Below, piece by piece: positions 39,581 through 47,210 of a DNA stretch of 64,000 nucleotides. The position numbers and the translations under genes were made by a program. This DNA is from Pelomonas sp. SE-A7. Its GTDB lineage: Bacteria; Pseudomonadota; Gammaproteobacteria; Burkholderiales; Burkholderiaceae_C. Where the stretch lies: contig NZ_JAUASW010000001.1 in NCBI RefSeq assembly GCF_030345705.1, positions 1,178,001-1,242,000 of the forward strand. Reading direction: 5' to 3'. Numbering within the stretch: the stretch's first letter is position 1; each line of letters begins with the position of its first letter. The notes beneath the pieces are model-generated. The model had not been told where the DNA came from and did not search any database. It saw nothing but the letters and a program-made list of their open reading frames with translations.

Positions 39581-42160
39581 ATGAACAAGACGAACCCGGC
39601 CATCAAGAGCCGCGTCTGCGCCCTGGGCCTGAGCTTGCTGCTGAGCCTGCCAGCCTTCGCGCAGGTCCCCGCTCCACCATCCAACCCGGCTTCGGCACCG
39701 GCACCCAGCGCCGCCCTTGCGGCCATGGCCGCCATGGCCGCCGCGGCCGCCGGCCAACCCGGTGACCCGCGCCCCTACGAGCGCGTGATCACGTCCGAAG
39801 CCAACACCCAGCGGGGCCTGGTGACGGTCCACATGGTCAAGGGCAAGCTGTATTTCGAGATTCCCAAGGCCTTGCTGGGCCAGCCGCTGCTGATGGTGGC
39901 CACGGCCACCACGGTGCCGGCCGGCGTCGAGCACGTGGGCCGCAGCCTGAACCAGCAGCTGTTCAGCTTCCAGCTGAAGAACAACAAGATCCTGCTGCAA
40001 GGCGTCTCTCACGCCTTCGTCAGCCCGCCGGGCCAGGGCCTGGCCGGCGCGGTGCAGGACTCGCAGCGGGAGGCCATCCTGCTGTCGCTGCCCGTCGAGG
40101 CCTTCGCCAAGTCGGGCGCGCCGGTCATCGAGGTGACGCGCCTGTTCACCAGCGAATGGGGTGAATTCGCCACCCGCACCGCGCTGCGCGCCAGCGGCCT
40201 TGACAGCAGCCGCAGCCAGGTCGAGCAGTTCAAGTCCTTCGCCGAGAGCGTGCGCGTGGACGCGGTCCATACCTATTCCTTCGGTGGCGCGCCGGTGCTG
40301 CCCGGCCTGCCGGTGGTGGCGCCCGCCGCCCCGGCCCGCAGCGGCACGGTGGACGTGGCCTACAACCTTGTGCGTCTGCCTGCCGAGGCGATGAAGCCCC
40401 GTCTGGCCGATGACCGCATCGGCTACGGTGACGTGCGCCGCGTCGGCTTTGCCGGCAGCGTGCATGGCAGCAAGCCGCAGCGCCTGATCACCCGCTGGCG
40501 TCTGGAGAAGAAGGAACCGGCAGCCGAGCTCAGCGAGCCGGTCAAGCCCCTGGTCTGGTACATGGACAAGGCCACGCCGGAATGGCTCTTGCCCCATATC
40601 AAGCGCGGCGTCGAGGCCTGGAATGTCGCCTTCGAAGCGGCCGGTTTCAAGAACGCGGTGCAGGCCCGTCCGTTCCCGACCAAGGACGAGGACGCGCAGT
40701 TCGACGCCGAGGACCTGCGCTACAACATCATCCGCTGGGTGCCCTCGGCCACGGCCAATGCCTACAGCCAGCCGATCACCGACCCGCGCAGCGGCGAGAT
40801 CCTGAACGCCAGCGTCGTGCTGTTCCACAACATCACGACCCTGCAGCGCAACTGGTACGTGGTGCAGGCCGGCGCGGTCGATCCGCGGGCCCAGAAGCTG
40901 CCGCTGCCGGACGACCTGATGGGCGAGCTGATCACCTATGTGGTCACCCATGAGATGGGCCATGCCCTGGGCTTCCCGCACAACATGAAGTCCAGCTCGC
41001 TGTACCCGACCGAGAAGCTGCGCGATCCGGCCTGGCTGAAGCAGATGGGCCATGTGGCGTCGATCATGGACTACAGCCGCTTCAACTACCTGGTCCAGCC
41101 CGAAGACAAGGTCGACCCGGCGCTGCTGATTCCGCGCGTCGGCCCCTATGACCTGTTCGCCACCAAGTGGGGCTACACCCCGCTGCCCGACGCCGCCACG
41201 CCCGAGGACGAGAAGGCCCAGCTCAATGCCTGGCTGCTGGAGCAGGACCGCAAGCCCTGGCTGCGCTTCACTTCGCCCGGCCGCGGTGGCGATGCCGGCG
41301 AGAGCATGGAGGCGGTCGGTGATGCCGATCCGGTCCTGGCCACGACGCTGGGCTTGAAGAACCTGCAGCGCATCGTCAAGCGCCTGCCCGCCATGGGCCT
41401 GCAGGCCGGCGAGGACGACCAGGTGCTGGCTGAGCTCTACGGCGCGGTCTGGAGCCAGTGGACGCTCGAACTGATCCACGTGATGAACCAGGTCGGGGGC
41501 TACGACACCCAGAACAAGCATGGCGACCAGCCGGGAGCGACCTTCCAGGCCTTGGATCGCCAGCGCCAGTCGCGTGCCGTGCGCTTCCTGGCCGAGCAGT
41601 TGTTCGCCACGCCGCAATGGCTGTTCGAGCCCGGTGTCACCGAACGGCTGCAGCCTGAAATGCCCTCGCAGCGCCTGCTGCTCAACCAGCGCGGCGCCCT
41701 CGCCGCCCTGCTGGATCGCAGCCGCCTGCAGCGCCTGCAGGACCAGGAGCTGAGCCTGGGCGACAAGGCCTACAAGCTGCCGCTGCTGTTGGCCGACCTG
41801 CGCCAGACCTTGCTCGCCGAGCTGAGCCCGGGCCAGCCGGTCCCCAGCCAGCTGCGCCGCCGCGTCCATCGCCTCTATGTCGAGCAACTGGGCAGCCTGC
41901 TCAGTGCCGACGAGGCCCGCACCGAGGTCCGCACCGAGATGAAGGCGCTGGAGCGGCAGTTCGGCGCCGCCGCGCTGCGCAGTGCCAAGGAACCGCTGCT
42001 GCAGGCGCATTGGGAGCAGCTGCAGGACCTGGTCCGCAAGGCGCTGGATCCGCAGCCGGGCAACAACATCTCGCCGCTGGCCGCCCTGCTGCAGCAAGCG
42101 GCCGGCCGCAGCTTCGCCCACGAGGATCATCAGGACGTCTGCTGGCCGACCGGTCAATGA
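39581..42160 (+). CDS. secreted zinc-dependent metalloprotease, DUF5117 type
   Basis: 859 residues. Signal peptide ends near LPAFAQ (residue 28); a Pro/Ala-rich stretch follows to about 65. The first half (RGLVTVHMVKGKLYFEIPKALLGQPLL) matches the DUF5118/DUF5117 region. The catalytic motif HEMGHALGFPH has His457, Glu458, His461 and His467, followed by MDYSRFNYL as the likely Met-turn. A helical C-terminal region of about 300 residues completes the usual architecture. These proteins are periplasmic or outer-membrane-linked in many Gram-negatives, with no known substrate. GGAGGG precedes the ATG. Confidence 0.86.
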   Translation: MNKTNPAIKSRVCALGLSLLLSLPAFAQVPAPPSNPASAPAPSAALAAMAAMAAAAAGQPGDPRPYERVITSEANTQRGLVTVHMVKGKLYFEIPKALLGQPLLMVATATTVPAGVEHVGRSLNQQLFSFQLKNNKILLQGVSHAFVSPPGQGLAGAVQDSQREAILLSLPVEAFAKSGAPVIEVTRLFTSEWGEFATRTALRASGLDSSRSQVEQFKSFAESVRVDAVHTYSFGGAPVLPGLPVVAPAAPARSGTVDVAYNLVRLPAEAMKPRLADDRIGYGDVRRVGFAGSVHGSKPQRLITRWRLEKKEPAAELSEPVKPLVWYMDKATPEWLLPHIKRGVEAWNVAFEAAGFKNAVQARPFPTKDEDAQFDAEDLRYNIIRWVPSATANAYSQPITDPRSGEILNASVVLFHNITTLQRNWYVVQAGAVDPRAQKLPLPDDLMGELITYVVTHEMGHALGFPHNMKSSSLYPTEKLRDPAWLKQMGHVASIMDYSRFNYLVQPEDKVDPALLIPRVGPYDLFATKWGYTPLPDAATPEDEKAQLNAWLLEQDRKPWLRFTSPGRGGDAGESMEAVGDADPVLATTLGLKNLQRIVKRLPAMGLQAGEDDQVLAELYGAVWSQWTLELIHVMNQVGGYDTQNKHGDQPGATFQALDRQRQSRAVRFLAEQLFATPQWLFEPGVTERLQPEMPSQRLLLNQRGALAALLDRSRLQRLQDQELSLGDKAYKLPLLLADLRQTLLAELSPGQPVPSQLRRRVHRLYVEQLGSLLSADEARTEVRTEMKALERQFGAAALRSAKEPLLQAHWEQLQDLVRKALDPQPGNNISPLAALLQQAAGRSFAHEDHQDVCWPTGQ

Positions 42161-42180
42161 GTATTGGGGAGTAGCGCGCG

Positions 42181-42954
42181 ATGCGCTTTTGCAGCCTGGG
42201 CAGCGGCAGCGGCGGCAACGGCACCCTGGTCGAGGCCAGCCAGGGCATCACCAGCACGCAGCTGCTGATCGACTGCGGATTCAGCCAGCGCGAGCTGGTC
42301 CGCCGCCTGGAGCGGGCGGGCAGCTCGCCCGATCAGCTGGCCGGCATCTTCATCACCCATGAGCACGGCGACCACATAGGCTGCGCCCTGGGATTCGCGA
42401 TGCGCTGGCGCATCCCGCTGTGGATGAGTCGCGGCACCTGGCGCCGCGTCGGCAGCGAAGACTTCGATGCCGCCCTGCTGCACCTCACCAAGGACGGCGA
42501 TCAGCTGGCCCTGGGCGACCTGGAGTTGAGGCCCTTCTCGGTTCCGCACGACGCCGAGGAGCCCTTGCAGCTGCGGCTGGGCGATGGGCGGCATTCACTG
42601 GGCGTACTGACCGACGTCGGCTCGGTCACCCAGCATCTGCTGGACTCGCTGCAGGGCTGTGACGCATTGCTGCTGGAGTGCAATCACGATGAGGAGATGC
42701 TGAAAACCTCCAGCTATCCCTACCCGCTCAAGCGCCGCATCCTCGGGAGCCACGGTCATCTATCGAATGCGACAGCCGCCGAGATCCTGGCGCAATGCCA
42801 GCACGCCGGCCTGGGCCGCGTGGTGGCCGCCCACCTCAGTGCCCAGAACAACCGCCCCGAGCTGGCGCTGGCCGCGCTGGAGCCTGTCATGGCGCAGGCG
42901 CGCCTGGAGGTGGCCGACCAGCAGACCGGCACGCCCTGGTTCCCGCTCGGTTGA
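42181..42954 (+). CDS. MBL-fold hydrolase, YycJ/WalJ-like
   Basis: 257 residues. SLGSGSGGNGTLVE at the N-terminus and THEHGDHIG (HxHxDH) near residue 59, LLIDCGFS, LTDVGSVT, LLECNHDEEML and GSHGHLSNATAAEIL define the small MBL group that includes YycJ (a DNA exonuclease in Gram-positives). It lies 20 nt downstream of the metalloprotease gene. The physiological role in proteobacteria is not settled. Confidence 0.87.
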   Translation: MRFCSLGSGSGGNGTLVEASQGITSTQLLIDCGFSQRELVRRLERAGSSPDQLAGIFITHEHGDHIGCALGFAMRWRIPLWMSRGTWRRVGSEDFDAALLHLTKDGDQLALGDLELRPFSVPHDAEEPLQLRLGDGRHSLGVLTDVGSVTQHLLDSLQGCDALLLECNHDEEMLKTSSYPYPLKRRILGSHGHLSNATAAEILAQCQHAGLGRVVAAHLSAQNNRPELALAALEPVMAQARLEVADQQTGTPWFPLG

Positions 42955-42994
42955 GCGGCAGGCCGCCAACAAAAAGAGCTGCTCACGCAGCCCA

Positions 42995-43035
42995 GAAAAG
43001 CAAAAGCCGCCTGGCTTGCACCAAGCGGCTTTGCA
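42995..43035 (-). terminator. intrinsic terminator of the small lipoprotein gene
   Basis: Read leftward, AAAGCCGC (43032-43025) pairs with GCGGCTTT (43010-43003), with a further UGG/CCA inside, then TTGCTTTT. It begins about 20 nt after the lipoprotein stop. It may also help end transcription of the MBL gene from the other side. Confidence 0.8.
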
Positions 43036-43051
43036 GTGATCGGAGAGCCGA

Positions 43052-43246
43052 TTACTTGCTGGCAGCAGCCGAAGCGGCGTCAGCGGCGGGAGCCGAAGCT
43101 TCCATGGCCGGGGCCGAAGCGACTTCCGAAGCGGCGGGAGCCGGAGCAGCGGCGGGGGCCGGAGCCGGGGCAGCTTCTTCCTTCTTGCCGCAGGCGGCCA
43201 GAGCAACAGCAGCCACCAGGGAGGCCAACAGGATCGACTTTTTCAT
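43052..43246 (-). CDS. tiny Ala/Pro-rich lipoprotein
   Basis: 64 residues. MKKSILLASLVAAVALAAC is a clear lipoprotein signal with the lipidated Cys at residue 19. The mature 46 residues are almost only Ala, Pro, Ser and Glu after a GKKEE start, so it is unfolded and probably surface or periplasm-tethered. Shine-Dalgarno AGGA is about 7 nt before the ATG; a GTG one codon earlier is an alternative start. Similar low-complexity lipoproteins are common in Burkholderiales and have no known role. Its own terminator and a palindrome-bearing upstream region suggest independent regulation. Confidence 0.75.
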   Translation of the reverse strand: MKKSILLASLVAAVALAACGKKEEAAPAPAPAAAPAPAASEVASAPAMEASAPAADAASAAASK

Positions 43247-43278
43247 CACTTTTCCTCAGATCTGATTGACGAAGAACT

Positions 43279-43292
43279 AATTACCGGTAATT
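43279..43292. promoter_or_regulatory. 14-bp perfect palindrome upstream of the lipoprotein gene
   Basis: AATTACCGGTAATT lies 33 nt upstream of the lipoprotein ATG, in one of the few AT-rich stretches of the window. It is a likely operator for a dimeric regulator, which is not identified. Confidence 0.5.
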
Positions 43293-43331
43293 TTTGAAGT
43301 ACCCCGCTATCGAGATATCGGGCCACTTCAT

Positions 43332-43362
43332 AAAAAAAGGTATGGAAGCCTCGAGCGCCTCC
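43332..43362 (-). terminator. terminator of the roxA operon
   Basis: Leftward, GGAGGC and GCTTCC form a 6-bp stem with one G-U pair and a 7-nt loop, followed by ATACC and seven T. It lies about 45 nt after the stop of the gene ending at 43405. Confidence 0.6.
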
Positions 43363-43404
43363 AACACCTAGCCGGCGATTGTAGCGGCAGTTTGGAAGTC
43401 GACC

Positions 43405-43902
43405 TCAAAGTCCCAAGGTGCTGGCGCCGAAGGACTCGCTGGATCGTTGCTCAATTGCATCAAACCACTGCCGGCTGAGCAGCTCATCGCCTCGCACGCC
43501 TTCGGTCGGTGCGCTCAGCGCACCGCGCCAATGATCGGCATCGAACAAGCGCACGCAGGCAGCGCCCGGCGCCAGCATCAGGGCCTGGAGATCAGCGCCG
43601 CTGAGCAGGTCCGCATCGAAGGCCCCGGCCTTGATGAGGTGATCCCAGTTGCGGCGCCATTGGACAAAGCGGGGATGGCGCTGGCGCAGCGAGTCGAACT
43701 GGGGCGCGAGCAGATGCAGCCGACGATGGGGCCGTGCCCAGCGGGTCAGCAGGTCCAGCACTTCGACATCGGACAAGGGCCAATGGACGAAGTCCGCGTC
43801 CAGCCAGAACAGCTCGCGCGCCTCGCGTTCCAGCGCCAGCTCCAGCCCCTGGCGCACGGCGGCCACGAAGGCCTCGCGCCCAGCGAAGATGCCCTGCTCC
43901 AT
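43405..43902 (-). CDS. conserved-looking cytoplasmic protein of unknown function
   Basis: 165 residues, no signal or membrane span. It is rich in Trp, Arg and His (DADFVHWPLSD, RRNWDHLIKAGAFD). The pattern of a strand followed by helices, with LHLLAPQFDSLRQRHPRF in the middle, could be a Rossmann-like or PLD-like fragment; this is guesswork. It follows roxA by 18 nt and shares its terminator, so it probably belongs to the same operon. Confidence 0.7.
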   Translation of the reverse strand: MEQGIFAGREAFVAAVRQGLELALEREARELFWLDADFVHWPLSDVEVLDLLTRWARPHRRLHLLAPQFDSLRQRHPRFVQWRRNWDHLIKAGAFDADLLSGADLQALMLAPGAACVRLFDADHWRGALSAPTEGVRGDELLSRQWFDAIEQRSSESFGASTLGL

Positions 43903-43920
43903 CGCGTTCTCCCCGTGTTC

Positions 43921-45036
43921 TCAGGCGGGCTGAACCCAGCCGTCTTCGCACCATTGGTCGAGCAGGTCGCGCGCGCCCTCCGACAGGGACGCCACCTCGC
44001 CGGCCTCCAGCTGGCGCGCATCGGCCAGCCGCTTCATCAGCCTGAAATCCTTGCCACCGGCCCGGTAGGACTCGCCGTTGATGAACACATGGTCGGCGTC
44101 GTAGAGCATGCGGCTGCGCCGGTCCAGCGCAATGCCGCGCCCGTCGGCCAGAGATTCGCCGGGCATGAAGAAGACGCGCGGCTTGGGCTCGGTCAGCGCC
44201 TCGCCCAGCGAGCGTTCCAGCGCGCGCGGTTCGCGCAGGGCTCGCTCAGCGGCGTCACGGGCAAAGTTTTGTAAAGCCATCGGGATCAAGCCCGGATTGA
44301 CAGTCGCCTCCTGTTTGGGGTCGGCATACATGCGGTTGGCACGAGGCTCGTCCTCGTCGTCCATCAGGCGCTGCAGCAGCTCCTGGGCCAGCTCGGCACG
44401 CCAGGGCGAGCGGAAGCCGACCGAGCAGGTCATGCAGTCGCCGCCGACGGCCACGCCGTCATGGGCCCAACCCGGCGGCAGGTAGAGCATGTCGCCGGGC
44501 TCCAGCACGAAGTCCTGCTCAGGCTCGAAGTTGGCAATGATCTTCAGCGGCACGTCCTCGCGCATCACCGCATTCTTCTGCTCGGCGATGCGCCAACGGC
44601 GCCGGCCGGCGACCTGGATCAGGAACACGTCGTAAGAATCGAAATGCGGACCGACGCCGCCGCCGTCACTGGCGTAGGAGAGCATCAGATCATCCAGGCG
44701 CGCCTCGGGGCCGAAGCGGAAGCGATCCAGCAACTCCCGCGCCGCCTGGCAGTGCTGCTCCAGGCCCTGGACCAGCACGGTCCAGCCGGGCTTGGAGAAC
44801 GGCGGCAGCGTGGCCACCGGCCCCTGCTTCAGCTGCCAGCGACCGCCGAAGGCCGTGACCAGGCGCGCTTCCACATCCTCGTCGGCCGCCAGCGCGACCA
44901 GCGTCTTGCGATCCACTGGTGGCGTGATGCCAGGCAAGGCCTGGCGCACCAGCAGCGGCTTCTTCTGCCAGTACTTGCGCATGAACTGGGCCGGTGAAAG
45001 GCCGCCCAGCAACTCGTTGCTTGCAGTGATGTCCAT
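43921..45036 (-). CDS. roxA: ribosomal protein arginine hydroxylase, RoxA/YcfD-like JmjC enzyme
   Basis: 371 residues. The cupin core has the Fe(II) ligands His131 and Asp133 in GPHFDSYDVF and a distal His192 in GWAHDGVAVG, with YLPPGW typical of YcfD. Relatives hydroxylate an arginine of ribosomal protein L16 using oxoglutarate and oxygen. The N-terminal AQFMRKYWQKKPLLVRQA is the family start. ATG at 45036 or 45045 are both possible, neither with a strong Shine-Dalgarno. Divergent from the efflux operon. Confidence 0.87.
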   Translation of the reverse strand: MDITASNELLGGLSPAQFMRKYWQKKPLLVRQALPGITPPVDRKTLVALAADEDVEARLVTAFGGRWQLKQGPVATLPPFSKPGWTVLVQGLEQHCQAARELLDRFRFGPEARLDDLMLSYASDGGGVGPHFDSYDVFLIQVAGRRRWRIAEQKNAVMREDVPLKIIANFEPEQDFVLEPGDMLYLPPGWAHDGVAVGGDCMTCSVGFRSPWRAELAQELLQRLMDDEDEPRANRMYADPKQEATVNPGLIPMALQNFARDAAERALREPRALERSLGEALTEPKPRVFFMPGESLADGRGIALDRRSRMLYDADHVFINGESYRAGGKDFRLMKRLADARQLEAGEVASLSEGARDLLDQWCEDGWVQPA

Positions 45037-45102
45037 GGCCGGCATTCTGCCCGCGGCCCGTCCCGGAATTGAGACGAAGCCCGTCCCAGTATCAGAACAG
45101 GC

Positions 45103-45118
45103 GGACCGCTCGCGGACC
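45103..45118. promoter_or_regulatory. candidate upstream activator site of the efflux operon
   Basis: GGACCGCTCGCGGACC is an imperfect palindrome (6 of 8 pairs match) about 35 nt before the -24/-12 promoter. It could bind the NtrC-type regulator encoded in the operon. Such sites usually lie further upstream, so confidence is low. Confidence 0.3.
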
Positions 45119-45150
45119 TTGATGCCCGGCAAGCCGGCTGGATATTCGGC

Positions 45151-45166
45151 TGGCATGCGATGTGCT
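45151..45166 (+). promoter_or_regulatory. sigma-54 (-24/-12) promoter of the efflux operon
   Basis: TGGCATG-N4-GTGCT closely matches the consensus TGGCACG-N4-TTGCW, with the invariant GG and GC separated by exactly 10 nt. Transcription should begin about 12 nt past the GC, near 45177. The operon encodes its own sigma-54 activator at 49697. Confidence 0.65.
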
Positions 45167-45176
45167 TTTCGAGGAC

Positions 45177-46442
45177 ATGGACATACCCAGAACTCCTCAG
45201 GACAAGCCGCTCTTGCGTCGCCGCTGGCTGCGCCTGGCACTGGCCGTACTGGCATTGCTGGCACTGCTGATGGCCGGCCTGCGTGCGCGGCCGTCCGAGC
45301 TGTCGGTCCGCTCGTCCAGCCTCGTCATCGCGGCCGTCGAACGCGGGCCGCTGACGCTCAACCTGCGGGGCAGCGGCAGCCTGCTGCCCAGCGAGGTGCG
45401 CTGGATCACCACTCAGGCCGAGGGTCGGGTGGACCGCGTTGAAGTGCAAGCCGGCAGTCGAGTCAAGGCCGGCGACATGCTGCTGCGTCTGCTCAATCCG
45501 CAGCTGCTGCAGAAGGTCGAGGAAAGCCGCTGGTCGCTGCAGCAGGCCGAAGCCGAGCTGCGGGCCTTGCAGTCCAGCCTGGACAGCAGCCTGCTGAACC
45601 AGCGCGCATCGTTGCAGCGCGCCGAGCTGGCCTTGCGCAGCGCCGAGCTGCAATGGGCGGCCGACCAGGAGCTGCTCAAGGACGGCATGGTCTCCAAGCT
45701 GGCCTATCAGCGCAGCCAGTTCAACGTGGAACAGGCCCGGCAGAACCTCGCCCTTGAACGCGAGTTGCTGGAGCGCGGCGTCGGCAACGGGCAGGCCCAG
45801 CGAGCGGCCAAGCAGGCGGCCGTGGCCCGCTTGGCCAAGGCCCTGCAGCGCGACCAGGAGCTGGCCGACGCCCTGACCCTGCGCTCGCCCATCGACGGCA
45901 TCGTCCAGGAGCTGGCGCTGCAGCCCGGCCAGGCAGTGCTGCCTGGCGCCAGCCTGGCCAAGGTCGCCCGGGCCGATGCGCTCTACGCCGAAATCCAGGT
46001 CCAGGAAGCCCAGGCCCGAGATCTGGCACCGGGCCTGAACGCCTCGGTCGACCTGCGCAGCGGCGCCGCGGACGGTGTCATCGCCGGCGTGGTCAGCCGT
46101 GTGGCGCCCAAGGTCAGCAATGGCGTGGTCAAGGTCGACATCCAACTGCTGGGCGCCCTGCCTCGCGGGGCCCGGCCGGACCTCAGCGTGGACGGCACGA
46201 TCGAGCTGGCGCGGCTGGACGACACGCTGCAGGTGCAGCGACCGGCCTTCAGCCAGGGCGATTCATCGGCCCAGGTGTTTCGCGTGGGGCCCGACGGCAT
46301 GGCCGAACGGGTGCCCGTGCAGTTTGGCGCGGCGGCGGTCAGCCGCATCGTCGTCAAGCAGGGCTTGAAGCTGGGCGAGCGCATCGTCGTCTCGGACACC
46401 AGCAGCTGGCGCCTGCTCGAGCGGGTGAGCATTCAACAATGA
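45177..46442 (+). CDS. periplasmic adaptor of an ABC efflux pump (HlyD/MacA family)
   Basis: 421 residues. A basic N-terminus (LLRRRWLRLAL) and one membrane anchor (about residues 17-36) precede the adaptor body: lipoyl half VRWITTQAEGRVDRVEVQAGSRVKAGD, a long coiled-coil about 110-225, second lipoyl half LRSPIDGIVQELALQPGQAVLPG, then beta-barrel and membrane-proximal domains. It should bridge the ABC permease to an outer membrane channel not encoded here. Start: ATG 45177 lies at the predicted sigma-54 start site; a GTG at 45162 lies inside the promoter, and a TTG shortly downstream with an AGGA is another option. Confidence 0.88.
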   Translation: MDIPRTPQDKPLLRRRWLRLALAVLALLALLMAGLRARPSELSVRSSSLVIAAVERGPLTLNLRGSGSLLPSEVRWITTQAEGRVDRVEVQAGSRVKAGDMLLRLLNPQLLQKVEESRWSLQQAEAELRALQSSLDSSLLNQRASLQRAELALRSAELQWAADQELLKDGMVSKLAYQRSQFNVEQARQNLALERELLERGVGNGQAQRAAKQAAVARLAKALQRDQELADALTLRSPIDGIVQELALQPGQAVLPGASLAKVARADALYAEIQVQEAQARDLAPGLNASVDLRSGAADGVIAGVVSRVAPKVSNGVVKVDIQLLGALPRGARPDLSVDGTIELARLDDTLQVQRPAFSQGDSSAQVFRVGPDGMAERVPVQFGAAAVSRIVVKQGLKLGERIVVSDTSSWRLLERVSIQQ

Positions 46443-47209
46443 TGGACAAAGAGGAGAACCAGACCATGGACAAGAACCAGGAAACCGTGATTTCGCTGCA
46501 AGGCGTGGCCAAGAGCTTCATGACAGACGAGCTCGAGACGCGGGCGCTGGACGAGATCAACCTGCAGGTGCGCCGCGGCGAGTTCCTGGCGGTCAGCGGC
46601 CCCTCGGGCTGCGGCAAGTCCAGCCTGCTGGCCATCCTGGGCCTGCTGGACCTGCCCAGCAGCGGCCTCTACGAATTGGCCGGACAACGCGTCGACGGGC
46701 TGGACAACCGTGCCCGCGCCCGGCTGCGCAACCGCGAGATCGGCTTCGTGTTCCAGGCCTTCAACCTGATAGGCGACCTGAGCGTCGAAGACAACGTCGC
46801 CCTGCCGCTGAGCTATCGCACGGACCTGAGCCGGAGCCAGCGCCGCGAGCGCGTGGCCGAGGTGCTGGCCCAGGTGGACATGGGCCACCGCGCCCGCCAC
46901 TACCCGGCCCAGCTGTCCGGCGGCCAGCAGCAGCGCGTGGCGATTGCGCGCGCCCTGGTGGGCAAGCCTAGCCTGATCCTGGCCGACGAACCGACCGGCA
47001 ACCTGGACTCGCGCAATGCCGAGCTGGTGATGCAGCTGCTGGCCGATGTCCATGCCGGCGGTGCCACGCTGTGCATGGTCACGCACGACCCGCGCTATGC
47101 CGCCGCGGCCCAGCGCACGGTGTCGCTTTTCGACGGCCGCATCGTGGCCGACATGTCCACCCCGCAGCAGCCGCTGGTCGGCCACGCCCGCGTCGCCGAG
47201 GTGATCTGA
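46439..47209 (+). CDS. ABC transporter ATP-binding protein, MacB/LolD type
   Basis: 256 residues. Walker A GPSGCGKSS, Q-loop VFQAFNL, signature LSGGQQQR, Walker B LILADEPTGNLD, switch His in VTHD. The DELETRALDEINLQV N-terminus and EPTGNLDS are typical of the MacB/LolD subfamily of mechanotransmission ABC systems. ATG at 46439 overlaps the adaptor stop; a second in-frame ATG at 46466 has a better Shine-Dalgarno (GAGGAG) and may be the true start. The permease follows after 1 nt. Confidence 0.92.
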   Translation: MMDKEENQTMDKNQETVISLQGVAKSFMTDELETRALDEINLQVRRGEFLAVSGPSGCGKSSLLAILGLLDLPSSGLYELAGQRVDGLDNRARARLRNREIGFVFQAFNLIGDLSVEDNVALPLSYRTDLSRSQRRERVAEVLAQVDMGHRARHYPAQLSGGQQQRVAIARALVGKPSLILADEPTGNLDSRNAELVMQLLADVHAGGATLCMVTHDPRYAAAAQRTVSLFDGRIVADMSTPQQPLVGHARVAEVI

Positions 47210-47210
47210 C

